Assembly: GCF_000174195.1 (NCBI RefSeq) | Contig: NZ_ACFY01000152.1 | Span: 1-56,212 of the forward strand | From: Roseburia inulinivorans DSM 16841 | GTDB lineage: Bacteria; Bacillota; Clostridia; Lachnospirales; Lachnospiraceae | Direction: 5' to 3' | Length of the DNA: 56,212 nucleotides | Shown: piece after piece, positions 28,047 to 38,190 of the stretch | How positions within the stretch are numbered: position 1 is the first letter of the stretch | Layout: each line of letters opens with the position of its first letter | Program-made: the position numbers and the translations under genes | The notes under the pieces: model-generated | What the model was told of the DNA's origin: nothing | Database searches by the model: none | The model's input: only the letters and a program-made list of their open reading frames with translations

Positions 28047-29243
28047 TCACTTCAACTCTGCAAGCAAAGACGTACCAATCGTGCCTTCCGGCATCTGCAC
28101 ACCAAAATTATCTGCAATTGTTGCCCCGATCACTGCAAATGTATCCTGATCTTCAAGCTTTCCTGATCCCTTCATGGAAGGCGAATATGCAACAAACATC
28201 ACCTGTTCCCTGGTGTGGTCTGTTCCCTTATAGGTTGGATCATTTCCGTGATCTGCCGTAATGATAAGAAGATCATCTTCCCGAAGTACCTTAAGAAGTT
28301 CGCCGAGTTTCACGTCAAAGCGTTCCAGTTCCTCTGCGTATCCTTTTACGTTTCTTCTGTGTCCCCAAAGTGCATCAAAATCTACCAGATTCACAAAACA
28401 AAGTCCGGTAAAATCGCGCTCTGCGATCTCGATCGTCTGCTCCATTCCATGTACCGAGCTTTTGGACTTATTGGATTCCGTGATTCCTTCCCCGTCAAAA
28501 ATATCCCGGATTTTTCCGACAGAGATCACATCATATCCGGCGTCTTTTAACGCATTTAATGCGGTTCTTCCATATGGCTTTAAGGCATAATCATGACGGT
28601 TGCTGGTGCGGACAAACTCACCTTTTTTCTTTCCAACATAAGGTCTTGCAATGACACGCCCAACTTTCCATTCATCTTTCATGGTAATCTCTCTGGCGAT
28701 CTCACAGCAGCGGTAAAGTTCCTTTAGCCCAAACGTTTCCTCGTTTCCACAGATCTGAAGAACCGAATCCGCAGATGTATACACGATCATATGCCCGGTT
28801 GCAATCTCTTCCTCGCCCAGTTCCTCTAAGATTTCGGTTCCACTCGCACTCTTGTTTCCAATCACTTTGTGACCGGTACGTTTTTCCAGTTCATCGATCA
28901 GTTCCTTTGGAAAACCGTGCTCGGTAAACGTCAAAAATGGCTTGGTAATATGAAGTCCCATCATTTCCCAGTGTCCGGTCATGGTATCTTTTCCGTTGCT
29001 CGCCTCAGAGAGCCTTGTAAAATATCCCATTGGTTTTTCCACCGGTGCGATATTCTTCAGCTCTTTTAAATTGGCAATTCCAAGTTTCTGCATATTCGGA
29101 ATTGAAAGATTACCCACCGTCTCCGCAATATGTCCTAACGTGTCAGTTCCCGCATCGCCGAAACGTTCTGCATCTTTTGCTCCACCGATTCCACAGGAAT
29201 CAACTACAATCGTAAAAATTCTACGGTACTTTTTTGCTTCCAT
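28047..29243 (-). CDS. deoB: Phosphopentomutase
   Basis: A 398-residue metalloenzyme of the alkaline phosphatase fold that interconverts (deoxy)ribose 1- and 5-phosphate. N-terminal [26 protein letters not shown] carries metal ligands. [11 protein letters not shown] holds the catalytic Thr region, and [11 protein letters not shown] and [18 protein letters not shown] hold the remaining Asp and His ligands. Start at 29243 ([10 protein letters not shown]) is preceded by GGGGTG. It sits between udp and deoC, linking phosphorolysis to aldol cleavage. Confidence 0.95.
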   Translation of the reverse strand: MEAKKYRRIFTIVVDSCGIGGAKDAERFGDAGTDTLGHIAETVGNLSIPNMQKLGIANLKELKNIAPVEKPMGYFTRLSEASNGKDTMTGHWEMMGLHITKPFLTFTEHGFPKELIDELEKRTGHKVIGNKSASGTEILEELGEEEIATGHMIVYTSADSVLQICGNEETFGLKELYRCCEIAREITMKDEWKVGRVIARPYVGKKKGEFVRTSNRHDYALKPYGRTALNALKDAGYDVISVGKIRDIFDGEGITESNKSKSSVHGMEQTIEIAERDFTGLCFVNLVDFDALWGHRRNVKGYAEELERFDVKLGELLKVLREDDLLIITADHGNDPTYKGTDHTREQVMFVAYSPSMKGSGKLEDQDTFAVIGATIADNFGVQMPEGTIGTSLLAELK

Positions 29244-29313
29244 GATTCTCACACCCCATTTTCTGTTCTCCATTGAAATCTGCTTTTCAGGTAAAACTTT
29301 TCCCACTCACGCA

Positions 29314-30093
29314 TTATTTTTCACGGTCTGCCCTGATCAGTCTGCGGATTGCCTCCACGCCGACCATCACTGCTGCCTCCGTGTCATGAACGATCGGATT
29401 ATCCATGCCGAGGGCATTGCGCTCCTGATTTCCCATAACAAGAAAATCAGAACCACAGCGGACTTTCAGATGCGCAGCCACAATAAACAATGCCGCCGAT
29501 TCCATCTCAGACGCCTTGCAGCCCAGACGTTTCCATGCCTCCCACTTATTCAAAAGTTCATAGCTTACCGGCATGCGCTCCGGCTCATGCTGTCCGTAAA
29601 ATGCATCTTTGCACTGGACTACTCCGGTATGATAAGTAAACCCAAGTTCCTTTGCTGCCGCAACAAGTGCATTTGCCACCTCAAGATCTGCCACTGCCGG
29701 ATACTCGATCGGTGCGTATTCCCTGCTGGTTCCTTCCATGCGGACTGCTCCGGTAGCGATCACAATATCACCGCCCTTGACATCCAGATCAATTCCGCCA
29801 CATGTTCCAACACGCACAAATGTATCTGCACCGCACTGCACCAGTTCCTCCATCGCAATTGATGCGGACGGTCCGCCAATCCCGGTGGATGTCACGCTGA
29901 CCTTCTCACCTTCCAGATAACCTGTGTAGGTGACAAACTCCCTGTTGTCCGCCACAAGTTTTGCATCCTCAAAATGTTTTGCGATCTTCTCACACCGCTT
30001 CGGATCTCCCGGCAGAATCACATAACGCCCCACATCCCCCGTTCTGATCTGTAAATGATACTGTAACCCAGCTTCTCCTGAATAGTTCTGCAT
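29314..30093 (-). CDS. udp: Uridine phosphorylase
   Basis: A 259-residue hexameric-type nucleoside phosphorylase (PNP/UDP family). It shows [16 protein letters not shown] at the N terminus, [18 protein letters not shown] (phosphate loop), RVGTCGGI and SEMESAALF, the ribose-contacting Met-Glu segment. It matches uridine phosphorylase best, cleaving uridine to uracil and ribose 1-phosphate. Nineteen bases separate it from pncB. The substrate might extend to thymidine or deoxyuridine, in line with deoC downstream. Confidence 0.9.
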   Translation of the reverse strand: MQNYSGEAGLQYHLQIRTGDVGRYVILPGDPKRCEKIAKHFEDAKLVADNREFVTYTGYLEGEKVSVTSTGIGGPSASIAMEELVQCGADTFVRVGTCGGIDLDVKGGDIVIATGAVRMEGTSREYAPIEYPAVADLEVANALVAAAKELGFTYHTGVVQCKDAFYGQHEPERMPVSYELLNKWEAWKRLGCKASEMESAALFIVAAHLKVRCGSDFLVMGNQERNALGMDNPIVHDTEAAVMVGVEAIRRLIRADREK

Positions 30094-30111
30094 ACCCCCA
30101 CACCTTTCTTT

Positions 30112-31320
30112 TTATCTGTCGTTTTCCATTCTCCAGCTGATACATCTCTGAAGATATTCCACATATTCCGGATTTTTGCACATGCCTTTTCCCGGAGTAT
30201 CCGAAATCTTGGCAACATCCATTCCATTACACTTGGTTGTCTTCATGACAATATTCAACGCCGGAACATCCGTGTCATTTGAAATATAAGTTCCGATTCC
30301 AAATGCAATTTTTACTCTTCCTGCAAAATAAGATGCGATCTTATCTGCCCGCTCAAAATCGAGACTGTCGCTAAATAACAGTGTTTTCGTTTTTGGATCG
30401 ATTCCAAGGCTCTCGTAGTGGCAGATCATTTTCTCTCCCCACTCAAACGGATCGCCGCTGTCATGACGCACACCGGAAAACAGTGTTGCGTAAGTCAACT
30501 GGAAATCTCTTAAGAAGCAGTCTGTTGTAATAGCATCGGTCAATGCCGTTCCATTTAAAATACCGTATTCTTTTACCCACCAATCCAGCGCATACCAATT
30601 TGAATATGCCGGATTGTGCTTATGATTTCCCTGTCCGACACACATGATCCATTCATGCGCCATCGTTCCTACCGGAGTGATTCCATATTTTTTTGCAAGG
30701 AAAACATTGGATGTTCCTACAAACGTAGAACCAGGATATTTATTCTCGTTTAATTTTTTCACTGCCAGTTCCTGTGCCCCGGCAGAGAGTCTTCTTCTGA
30801 GTCCAAATTCGCTGAACAGTCCAAGGTTATAGGTACTGTTTTTCAATAAAGTAATTTTTTCATCCAGCTTTTTCTCAAAACTTGCAAGCAGCTCGTCATA
30901 ATGATATGCCATGTGGAAATAAACTTCATTTACAATGGCAAGTGTCGGAATCTCATACAAGGAAGTGTTCAGCCATGTTCCGAATGTTTCGATCGTCAGT
31001 CCACAGTCTGCGTCCTCTGTAATCTCATAATCTTCATATCGAGGCTGCCACAGTCTTAAGAAATCCACATAGCTTCCCTTCATCCATTTGATCTTATGCA
31101 GATATTCCAGCTCCTCTTCTGTGAAACGCAATCCACAGTATGCCTTGATCTGCTCCTTGATCTCCTCCACCATCTCATGGGTAAAGTGAACGTCGGTGTT
31201 TCTGCATTTAAAAGACCAGGTTGTCTTATAATCTGAAAACTGATGGTAAATACACTGTCCCATCGAAAACTTGTACATGTCTGTCTCTAATAAACTTGTG
31301 ATAATTGGTTCTAATAACAT
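30112..31320 (-). CDS. pncB: Nicotinate phosphoribosyltransferase
   Basis: A 402-residue type II phosphoribosyltransferase of NAD salvage. Visible features are LLETDMYKFSMGQCIYHQF at the start, the GTSNVFLAKKYGI and GTMAHEWIMC segments, and GVRHDSGDPFEWGEKM. The middle segment carries the His that becomes phosphorylated in the family. It converts nicotinate and PRPP to nicotinate mononucleotide. It heads an operon with udp, deoB and deoC, so nucleoside and nicotinate salvage share a promoter. Confidence 0.92.
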   Translation of the reverse strand: MLLEPIITSLLETDMYKFSMGQCIYHQFSDYKTTWSFKCRNTDVHFTHEMVEEIKEQIKAYCGLRFTEEELEYLHKIKWMKGSYVDFLRLWQPRYEDYEITEDADCGLTIETFGTWLNTSLYEIPTLAIVNEVYFHMAYHYDELLASFEKKLDEKITLLKNSTYNLGLFSEFGLRRRLSAGAQELAVKKLNENKYPGSTFVGTSNVFLAKKYGITPVGTMAHEWIMCVGQGNHKHNPAYSNWYALDWWVKEYGILNGTALTDAITTDCFLRDFQLTYATLFSGVRHDSGDPFEWGEKMICHYESLGIDPKTKTLLFSDSLDFERADKIASYFAGRVKIAFGIGTYISNDTDVPALNIVMKTTKCNGMDVAKISDTPGKGMCKNPEYVEYLQRCISWRMENDR

Positions 31321-31422
31321 CTTTTTCTCCTCTATTTTCCGTAACGATCACTTCTATGCATCAACCAGACCTGCCTGTTACTTTTCTTTTCACGGACTGC
31401 TTTGCGCACGTCTTTTTACTAT

Positions 31423-31449
31423 ATTATAACTCTGTGGCGGTTTTGACAA
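31423..31449 (-). promoter_or_regulatory. Promoter of the pncB-udp-deo operon
   Basis: On the minus strand a perfect TATAAT (31423-31428) lies 15 bp after TTGTCA (31444-31449). A TTGTTG with 18-bp spacing three bases further out is an alternative -35. It is about 100 bp before the pncB start. Confidence 0.6.
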
Positions 31450-31506
31450 CAATTTTGTGGAAGAATGGGGCTTGTGGTATGAAATACGCTTTTTGCTATA
31501 AAGAAA

Positions 31507-31533
31507 AGAGACTCCGTTTTTTGAAGTCTCTTC
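31507..31533 (-). terminator. Terminator after the Rpn-type remnant
   Basis: AAGAGACT (31507-31514) and AGTCTCTT (31526-31533) form an eight-pair stem with a T-rich tail on the minus strand. Confidence 0.7.
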
Positions 31534-31548
31534 TTGCGTAATACTTTA

Positions 31549-31875
31549 TTATTTTTGCAACTGCTGGGTGATAAGTGTTCTTTCCTTCCCCTTAATTCCA
31601 AGTGCGTCAAGTGCCTGGTCTAGCGTCCATTTCATGTTGTTCATGAGATTTTGAACCGAAATTGTCTTTTCTTTTTCTACACGTTCTTTCACACGTTCTT
31701 CGACACATTCCTTCACGCGTTCTTCGACACATTCCTTCACACGTTCTTCGACACGTTCTTCGACGCGTTCATTAATATATCTCTCTACAATCTCACTCAT
31801 TTCTTCACGCCCTCCTTCTTTCTCTTTAAAATGTTTCACACTTTCTGCCAGCTCCGTGTAGTGCATGCACTCCGG
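31549..31875 (-). pseudogene. C-terminal remnant of an Rpn/YhgA-type nuclease gene
   Basis: About 105 codons resemble the tail of PD-(D/E)XK Rpn-family (transposase-like) proteins. There is a LAESVKHFKEKEGGREEM helix, a low-complexity charged coil of Val-Glu-Glu-Arg type repeats and a final helix-turn segment (WTLDQALDALGIKGKERTLI). The N-terminal nuclease domain is missing, because the XRE-TPR gene begins to occupy the space at 31880. In-frame sequence runs a little into that gene and the junction is unclear. The final segment is common in Lachnospiraceae Rpn proteins. Probably not functional alone. Confidence 0.55.
31676..31775. repeat. 12/24-bp tandem repeat in the Rpn remnant
   Basis: Imperfect repeats of the 24-bp unit containing ACACGTTCTTC and ACACATTCCTTC, with a 12-bp subperiod. 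On the minus strand they encode Glu-Arg-Val-(Lys/Glu)-Glu-(Cys/Arg)-Val-Glu coils. Copy number could vary by slippage. There are no unique spacers, so this is not a CRISPR array. Confidence 0.7.
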
Positions 31876-31879
31876 ATTT

Positions 31880-32899
31880 TCACTGCAGTGCCCTGATTTT
31901 CTCCTCCAATGCATCTACCTCAGCACCGTATTTTAAGCCCCAGTCCTCACGTAAAAGTTCCAGTTCTTTCTTATAATATTCTACTGCACTCTCGTGATCG
32001 CCCATTCTGACACAACACTGTGCCATCGCTTCAAATGAATCTGTATATCGTGGTTTTGGCATGCAGTCGAATGTCTTTTGCCACATCTGGATTGCCTCTT
32101 TAAAGTATTCATTGTATGAAAATACATTTGCAATGGAAAATAAAATTCTCCAGCTATTTTCATTTGCTTTCGCCAGCGCCTCATACTCTGCCTTCACAGT
32201 TTCGAATCCCACCTGTTTTTCTTTGATAAAAACCTCATAAAAAGCATTCAGTTCATCTGGATTTTTCTGATAGGATTCTTTTAAAACAGTTTTTGCCTCC
32301 TCAATCCGTCCATCATCGATCAGGTTATCCAGCAGATAAAAATATACCCTTGTATTTTCCGGTGCAGTCTTTAATAATTTGTACCAATATCTGATCAACT
32401 CCTGATGATTAGCTGTATCCCAGTCAAACCGTTTTCCATGATTTCCGTTATTGATGTTGTTGATATCGCCCTTCTGGTTTGGGTGTAAGTCAATTGCCCG
32501 CTTTGCGTAATACACTGACTTTTGGTACATACATTCTGCCCGGTGTCCGTAAAAGTCTCCAAGCAGAGAAATTGCATGATAATTCGTCGGGTCTGCCTCT
32601 ACCTCGCGGATCAGGAATGCTTCTTCATTCTCAAATTCCATATTTGTCATGACTCTTCCATATTGCAATTTCTTTTCAATACTCTCGTAACGTTTTTCGG
32701 TAGAGTATTCAAACAGATCATCAATCTGAATCCCGAATAAGGACGCAATATCCGGCAGCATTGTCATTTCCGGCAGCGAGCCGTCATTCTCCCATTTGCT
32801 TACCGCCTGACTGGTAACTCCTAATTTATCTGCAATATCTTTCTGGGACATGCCTTTGGAACGACGTAATTCTTTTATTTTATTGCCAATTGTTTTCAT
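31880..32899 (-). CDS. XRE-family regulator with TPR-like C-terminal domain
   Basis: A 339-residue protein. Residues 4-60 are a Cro/C1-type helix-turn-helix (MSQKDIADKLGVTSQAVSKWENDGSLPEM). The remaining 270 residues are helical with TPR-like pairs (for example SVYYAKRAIDLHPNQ and ESAVEYYKKELELL near the end). This architecture resembles Rgg/PlcR-like or general TPR regulators that may bind a peptide, but no peptide gene is recognisable nearby. It stands alone, and its 3' end overlaps the Rpn-type remnant. Confidence 0.75.
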   Translation of the reverse strand: MKTIGNKIKELRRSKGMSQKDIADKLGVTSQAVSKWENDGSLPEMTMLPDIASLFGIQIDDLFEYSTEKRYESIEKKLQYGRVMTNMEFENEEAFLIREVEADPTNYHAISLLGDFYGHRAECMYQKSVYYAKRAIDLHPNQKGDINNINNGNHGKRFDWDTANHQELIRYWYKLLKTAPENTRVYFYLLDNLIDDGRIEEAKTVLKESYQKNPDELNAFYEVFIKEKQVGFETVKAEYEALAKANENSWRILFSIANVFSYNEYFKEAIQMWQKTFDCMPKPRYTDSFEAMAQCCVRMGDHESAVEYYKKELELLREDWGLKYGAEVDALEEKIRALQ

Positions 32900-33090
32900 A
32901 AAATCTCAGCCTCTTTTCATTTTTTGTTTTTCCAAGATCTTGTGATTTTATTATAGCAATCCTATATGCAACGAACAATTTCAAATTAGTTGCGTTTGTG
33001 AAACCGTTGGTTGTTTTATATTGTTTTTCCATTAAATTTTCACTATTTTTACACTATTTTTCATTATTTTCAAGTGTTATTGCCGTAGTC

Positions 33091-33885
33091 CTATAGCCCA
33101 ATCTCTAATCTTTTACGATATTCTCTTGGCGTTATCTTGTACCTCTCTTTAAAAACCCGGTTAAATGTCCTTTGACTTTCAAAACCACATTCAAGACATA
33201 TGTTTGTTATCGTATCCTGCGTATTTTCTAATGCGCCAACTGCATAATTTAACCGCACGCCATTCAAATATTTGCTGAAGTTACAATGAAAAGTTTTAGC
33301 AAACATTCTCGACAACACGTATTTACTTATCCCCAGATCGAATGCCATCTTTTCAAGACTGATTTCATCTCTAAAATTTTTTGCTATATACTCCACAGAA
33401 TTGTAAATCAAATCATTACTTCCTAATGATTTTTTATCGATCATCGGTATTTCAGTGAATACATATGCAAGAATTATTTGTGCATATGCCTGTGCCAATA
33501 TCGGAGTACACTCTGGATTTTGCATCAAAAATTTTATTGCATGAACCACATCCGGATGTACATTTTCTTTTTTTAACACCGGATTTTTGGGACTGTATAT
33601 TTGTAATTCTTTCAAAAATCCTGAAAGAACTGCCGGATCTATATAAAGGAAAATAGCTTTATTTTCTTTTTCGTCAAAAACCTGATAATGGTGTATTACA
33701 TTCGGAAACACTATCGCAAAATCACCTTCGTCCATGTTATACAGCTCCATTCCGACTCCAAGTGCAATATTTCCATTTGTGACATACACAACCTCTATTG
33801 CTTCATGTAAATGGGGTGGCATATGTACTGTTTTTTTCCACTCTGCTGATATTCCCTTATCTTTGTTTTCGTATACTAACAGCAT
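33091..33885 (-). CDS. AraC-family regulator downstream of lacM
   Basis: A 264-residue regulator. The N-terminal cupin (residues 1-140) has the PHLHEAIEVVYVTNGN sugar-sensing segment. The C-terminal domain has two helix-turn-helix units (ISLEKMAFDLGISKYVLSRMFAKTF and ITNICLECGFESQRTFNRVFKERYKITPREYRK). It lies 61 bp after lacM on the same strand and might be read through with it. A second AraC gene sits upstream of the operon, so which one controls lactose use is not decided by position alone. Confidence 0.88.
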   Translation of the reverse strand: MLLVYENKDKGISAEWKKTVHMPPHLHEAIEVVYVTNGNIALGVGMELYNMDEGDFAIVFPNVIHHYQVFDEKENKAIFLYIDPAVLSGFLKELQIYSPKNPVLKKENVHPDVVHAIKFLMQNPECTPILAQAYAQIILAYVFTEIPMIDKKSLGSNDLIYNSVEYIAKNFRDEISLEKMAFDLGISKYVLSRMFAKTFHCNFSKYLNGVRLNYAVGALENTQDTITNICLECGFESQRTFNRVFKERYKITPREYRKRLEIGL

Positions 33886-33946
33886 TTAGAGCCACCCTCT
33901 TTTTCTTAGATCTGCTTTCCGATACCGTTCTACACTTCAATTGCGA

Positions 33947-34894
33947 CTAACAGATGGTGAATGAATATCTGATATCCTCTTCTGCACTGACATGATATTC
34001 GTCTGCCACATCAGTTCCCCAGCTGTCGATACCTCCGACTCCTCTGACTGCTCCGTATACACATAAAACCGTTCTTCTTGCTGGTGGTAATTCCTCATGA
34101 TGCAGAGCATTTTCAATTTCAGATGCTGTATAAGGAAGGCATGAAAAAGCAAATTCCCGATCCATCTTCTCAATGCGGAGTGTCTGTGGCGAATGATCTG
34201 TTCTACTATTGTCAAGACTTGTATGTCTGCTAATTTCGAGCCACTCTGTATCCATTCTCATTCCACATTCCTGTGGAACAAGGTAAGGTGTTAAGCTCAG
34301 ATCTGTGACTTCGTAAATACCCTTTTCGGCACCTGCTTTTCTATCCGGATATGTCTCACCGGACAAACCCTTATAGATATATTTATCTGCAAGTGTCGGC
34401 ATGATAAAACGCATTCCAAACACCGGAAGCTCAGGCAGTCCTTTTGCTCCATTATAATGTACATCCACACGGATTTTTCCGGATGCATCAACCATATATG
34501 TCACAAGTACCGTTGTTGACGGATTAGATATCGTCTCATAAGTATATTTTACTATGATCTCATCAGCAAAAATATCCCCACCAAAGCTGTTATTGTCCGG
34601 TGCATAAGGTTTCTGCTCTTCTCCGTCCATAATGACTTGTGTTCCCCTGCAGTCAATGAACATATCTGCTGAAAGCCAGCTTCCGCTTTTAATATGGAAC
34701 TTACTTCCTCTGTCGTTATCCGTCAGTGCCCGCCAGAAAGCAGGCTTTGGACAACGGTACAGCCACTCATATCCATTTTTCACGATAGATTCGAGTCCGC
34801 CTTGTGCATAAGAAAAAATATAATCAAATCCTTCACCATGTACACCAAGTGTATAGTCACCATAGACCACTCTTAATTTATCTGTATAAGCCAT
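33947..34894 (-). CDS. lacM: Beta-galactosidase small subunit, LacM-type
   Basis: A 315-residue protein equal to domain 5 (Bgal_small_N) of LacZ-type enzymes. It shows AYTDKLRVVYGDYTL, the FWRALTDNDRG motif that completes the active-site region, and VGGIDSWGTDVADEYHV near the end. Its ATG overlaps the lacL stop by 17 bp, so subunit synthesis is coupled. Separate LacL and LacM chains are known from lactic acid bacteria. A single-chain LacZ would be about 1000 residues and the two parts here sum to about 950. Confidence 0.9.
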   Translation of the reverse strand: MAYTDKLRVVYGDYTLGVHGEGFDYIFSYAQGGLESIVKNGYEWLYRCPKPAFWRALTDNDRGSKFHIKSGSWLSADMFIDCRGTQVIMDGEEQKPYAPDNNSFGGDIFADEIIVKYTYETISNPSTTVLVTYMVDASGKIRVDVHYNGAKGLPELPVFGMRFIMPTLADKYIYKGLSGETYPDRKAGAEKGIYEVTDLSLTPYLVPQECGMRMDTEWLEISRHTSLDNSRTDHSPQTLRIEKMDREFAFSCLPYTASEIENALHHEELPPARRTVLCVYGAVRGVGGIDSWGTDVADEYHVSAEEDIRYSFTIC

Positions 34895-36779
34895 AGTAAT
34901 ACCTCACTTCCTGCATTGCCGGTTTCTCTTTCCTGTCAGCAAATACGATTCCATTTGCCGAGAATTCATAGTCTGCCGGTTTATCATCAAAGTCACCACC
35001 ATAACGTAAAACTTCTTTTCCTGTCACCTGATCTTTTACAAGAATTGCCTGATCGATAAAATCCCATATAAATCCACCATGATACATGTCATATTTATCA
35101 ATCAGCTTCATATATGCTCCCAGACCTCCCATGGAATTTCCCATATCATGCATGAATTCGCATAAAATATACGGTTTCTTTGGACTGTTATCTAAGTATT
35201 CCTCTACATCCTCCGGCTTTGCATACATTCTGGTCTCCAAATCAGAAATCGTATCCTCATATGCCCTGTTGTAATAAGCACTTTCATAATGAACTAATCT
35301 TCCATCTTTCTTTTCGGCATAATAAATGTTCATTGCTTCAATGTCATCACCTGCATAGGATTCATTTCCCAATGACCAGAATAGAATGGATGTATGGTTT
35401 TTAAATGTTTCAAAATTATTTCTTGCACGATCAAGTACCGCCTCTTTCCACTGTGGAAGAGATCCCGGCACATTGCAGGATGGTTCGATCGCTCCTAATT
35501 TCTGGAAGGAACCATGACTTTCCAGATTTGTTTCTGCCATCACATAAATTCCTGCATTGTCGCACATATAATACCATGGTATCTGATCCGGATAGTGACA
35601 GGTACGCACAGAATTAATATTATTTCTGAGCATACATGCGATATCTGCTTTCATATCTTCCAAGCCAATGCATCTTCCTGTTTTTGGATTCCACTCATGA
35701 CGGTTTACTCCTGTGATAATCAGGCGTTTTCCATTTAAATAAATGATCTTATCAATTATCTCAATTCTTCTGAAGCCAATATCATAAGGAATTACTTCTG
35801 CTAAACTTCCATCTTCCGCCTTAAGCTCTACATACGCATGATATAAATAAGGATCATGATTATCCCACAGTTCCACAGTTTCTAAATCAGCACAGATCGT
35901 ACCTTCTAAATACTCATTTTCTTTCTTTAACTGTACGGATTTTTCTGCCAACAAATTTTCTTCCCTGTCTTTTAAAATAAAGCTGGCAGTTATATTCTGA
36001 GCATCCGGTGCAGATACTTTCATGCTGACAGTTACGCTTCCACTCACATTATCCTGATTCAGCACAGGTTTGAACCATACATCATCCATATGTACATCCG
36101 GTATCGCTTTCAGAGTAACATTTCTAAAGATTCCAAAAAAACGGAAAAAGTCCTGATCCTCTAAAAATGCTGCTGTGCTCATCTTATGAACCTGAACTGC
36201 CAGCACATTTCCCTTTTCTTTTATATAAGGTGTCAGGTCAAACTCAGAAGGCGTAAAACTATCTTCTGCATAGCCTACAAACTGTCCATTCAGCCACAGA
36301 TACATCGCTTCTTCTACACCTTCAAAGCAAATATGGATTCTTTTTCCACACATACTCTTATTCAGGTCAAAGTATTTGATATAAGAACCTACCGGATTGT
36401 ACTCTGCTTCTGAAAACATTCCTTTTTCTGCTCCGGTCGCCTCCATGCTGTAAGCTCCTCTATGGTACTCTTTTCCTTCCCACGGATACATGGTGTTGAT
36501 ATAACGGATTTTATCATATCCAGCCAGTTCAATATGTCCCGGAACCATAATTTTATCGAATCCTGATGCATCAAATGTTTCCTCATAAAAATTAACCGGT
36601 CTGCTTTTTACATTTTTACTATAAGAAAACTCCCACTGTCCGTTTAATGACTGAAATAATGGGTTTTTCTCTTTTTTCATGTCCGAATAATCCAAATAAT
36701 AACAATGATCACTGTGTGCTTCCAACTGATTCACACGAAATACTTCCGGATTATCCAACCATTTCATATCAGCATTCAT
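34878..36779 (-). CDS. lacL: Beta-galactosidase large subunit, LacL-type (GH2)
   Basis: A 633-residue GH2 catalytic chain. A sugar-binding jelly roll (about 35-220) and an immunoglobulin-like domain (about 225-335) are followed by the TIM barrel (about 340-633). The acid/base is Glu473 (WSLGNE) and the nucleophile Glu541 (ILCEFMHDMGNS). The NRHEWNP segment is typical. It must pair with the downstream LacM. Start at 36779 follows AAGGAAGG and lies inside the end of the symporter gene (11-bp overlap). No signal peptide, so lactose is cleaved inside the cell after import. Confidence 0.92.
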   Translation of the reverse strand: MNADMKWLDNPEVFRVNQLEAHSDHCYYLDYSDMKKEKNPLFQSLNGQWEFSYSKNVKSRPVNFYEETFDASGFDKIMVPGHIELAGYDKIRYINTMYPWEGKEYHRGAYSMEATGAEKGMFSEAEYNPVGSYIKYFDLNKSMCGKRIHICFEGVEEAMYLWLNGQFVGYAEDSFTPSEFDLTPYIKEKGNVLAVQVHKMSTAAFLEDQDFFRFFGIFRNVTLKAIPDVHMDDVWFKPVLNQDNVSGSVTVSMKVSAPDAQNITASFILKDREENLLAEKSVQLKKENEYLEGTICADLETVELWDNHDPYLYHAYVELKAEDGSLAEVIPYDIGFRRIEIIDKIIYLNGKRLIITGVNRHEWNPKTGRCIGLEDMKADIACMLRNNINSVRTCHYPDQIPWYYMCDNAGIYVMAETNLESHGSFQKLGAIEPSCNVPGSLPQWKEAVLDRARNNFETFKNHTSILFWSLGNESYAGDDIEAMNIYYAEKKDGRLVHYESAYYNRAYEDTISDLETRMYAKPEDVEEYLDNSPKKPYILCEFMHDMGNSMGGLGAYMKLIDKYDMYHGGFIWDFIDQAILVKDQVTGKEVLRYGGDFDDKPADYEFSANGIVFADRKEKPAMQEVRYYYGLYR

Positions 36780-38145
36780 ATTTTTCCTTCCTTTCCAACT
36801 GTTTTCTAAGTTTTTCATTAGCATCTTCTACATTCATTCTTGACATGATAAATGTAATAACCAATGACAATACCATCGGAATCCACAAATACATAACATG
36901 CAACATGTTCAGGCAGGATTCTGGCTGGATTGTTGCTTCTTTCACAAATCCACTTGCATCAAGTAACCATCCGCAAAGAGCAACTCCGATTCCTCCACCG
37001 ATCTTTGTTCCGAAAGAAGTACAGGAATACATTGTTCCGTCAATGTGTTTATGTTTTGTAAGGTATGTATATTCTGAACAGCTTGCAATTACAGCTCCCA
37101 TATCCCCCTGCCATGGTGCCATTCCAAGTGCTGCAATCGCTGTAAACGCAAGCATAAGCGGAACACTACCCATATAGCCGGCAAAAATCACTCCGACACG
37201 TCCTGCTGTCCCAAGAATATAGCCTGCAAGGTTCATTCTATATAAACCTTTCATCTTCTCTACCAGCATTGGTGTAATACACATCGCAATGATGACAGGG
37301 ATATTGATCGCCCATGAGAATACAGAATATAAATCTTCATTTTTCAGTATGTAGATCATGTAATAAATTCCCATATTTAACATAGCTGAATAAATCTGCT
37401 GACAAATATAAGTAGCACAGATCATAAGATAATACTTATTGGAAAATAAAAGCTTTGCAGCCTCTACCAGACCATACTTTTCTTCTGTGTGATCTTTACC
37501 TGCTTTCAGTTCTTCTTCCGGAAGCTCCTTGATTGAAAATACGGAAATCGTATTTACGATCAGACCAATAACTGCATATACTACCGCAACTGTTCTCCAT
37601 GCAGCTGCTCCACCGCCTGCTGTTCTTACAAACTGGACTGTAACAGACTGAATCAGTAAGCTTGTCGAAAATGCAAAGATAAAACGCCATGACCCCATCT
37701 CAACACGTTCTCTGCTGTTTTTTGTACAGAAAGTAACCAATGATGCATACGCAATATTGTTCGCAGTAAAGAATACTGCATTTAACAGTGTATATGCAAC
37801 AAAGAACCATGCATACTGTGCCGTTGTTCCAAGAGTGTCCGGTATTGCAAAGTTTGCTACAAGTGTTACCGCACAACCAATATACGCATAAAGCATCCAA
37901 GGTCTTGCTTTTCCAAGTTTACTTTTTGTTTTGTCGATCATCGTTCCAAAGAACATATCACTGATTCCGTCAAATAGCTTTGATACCATGATCAGTGTTC
38001 CGATAATACCGGGATTCAAACCTACCGTATTTGTCAAATAAAGCATTACGAATGACGAAAGAAACGCATATACTACATTTCCTGCCAGATCCCCCGAACC
38101 ATAACCTACCTTGTTATACCATTTCAGGTATTTTTTTTCTTCCAT
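36769..38145 (-). CDS. GPH-family sugar:cation symporter, probable lactose importer
   Basis: A 458-residue transporter with 12 helices of the glycoside-pentoside-hexuronide family. It shows GYGSGDLAGNVVYAF at the N terminus, the FDGISDMFFGTMIDKTKSKLGKARPW motif between helices 2 and 3, and GMAPWQGDMGAV later. No PTS-like IIA domain is attached, unlike LacS of streptococci. It is the first gene before lacLM and overlaps lacL, so lactose or another beta-galactoside is the likely substrate. It is divergent from an AraC regulator. Confidence 0.9.
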   Translation of the reverse strand: MEEKKYLKWYNKVGYGSGDLAGNVVYAFLSSFVMLYLTNTVGLNPGIIGTLIMVSKLFDGISDMFFGTMIDKTKSKLGKARPWMLYAYIGCAVTLVANFAIPDTLGTTAQYAWFFVAYTLLNAVFFTANNIAYASLVTFCTKNSRERVEMGSWRFIFAFSTSLLIQSVTVQFVRTAGGGAAAWRTVAVVYAVIGLIVNTISVFSIKELPEEELKAGKDHTEEKYGLVEAAKLLFSNKYYLMICATYICQQIYSAMLNMGIYYMIYILKNEDLYSVFSWAINIPVIIAMCITPMLVEKMKGLYRMNLAGYILGTAGRVGVIFAGYMGSVPLMLAFTAIAALGMAPWQGDMGAVIASCSEYTYLTKHKHIDGTMYSCTSFGTKIGGGIGVALCGWLLDASGFVKEATIQPESCLNMLHVMYLWIPMVLSLVITFIMSRMNVEDANEKLRKQLERKEKYEC

Positions 38146-38190
38146 GTGAAACTTCTCCTTTCAATGTACCCTCATTTTTTTCCACAACTT

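Noticed and set aside
31676..31775. Possible CRISPR array
   Set aside because: The units are contiguous 12/24-bp coding repeats without spacers, and no cas genes are present.
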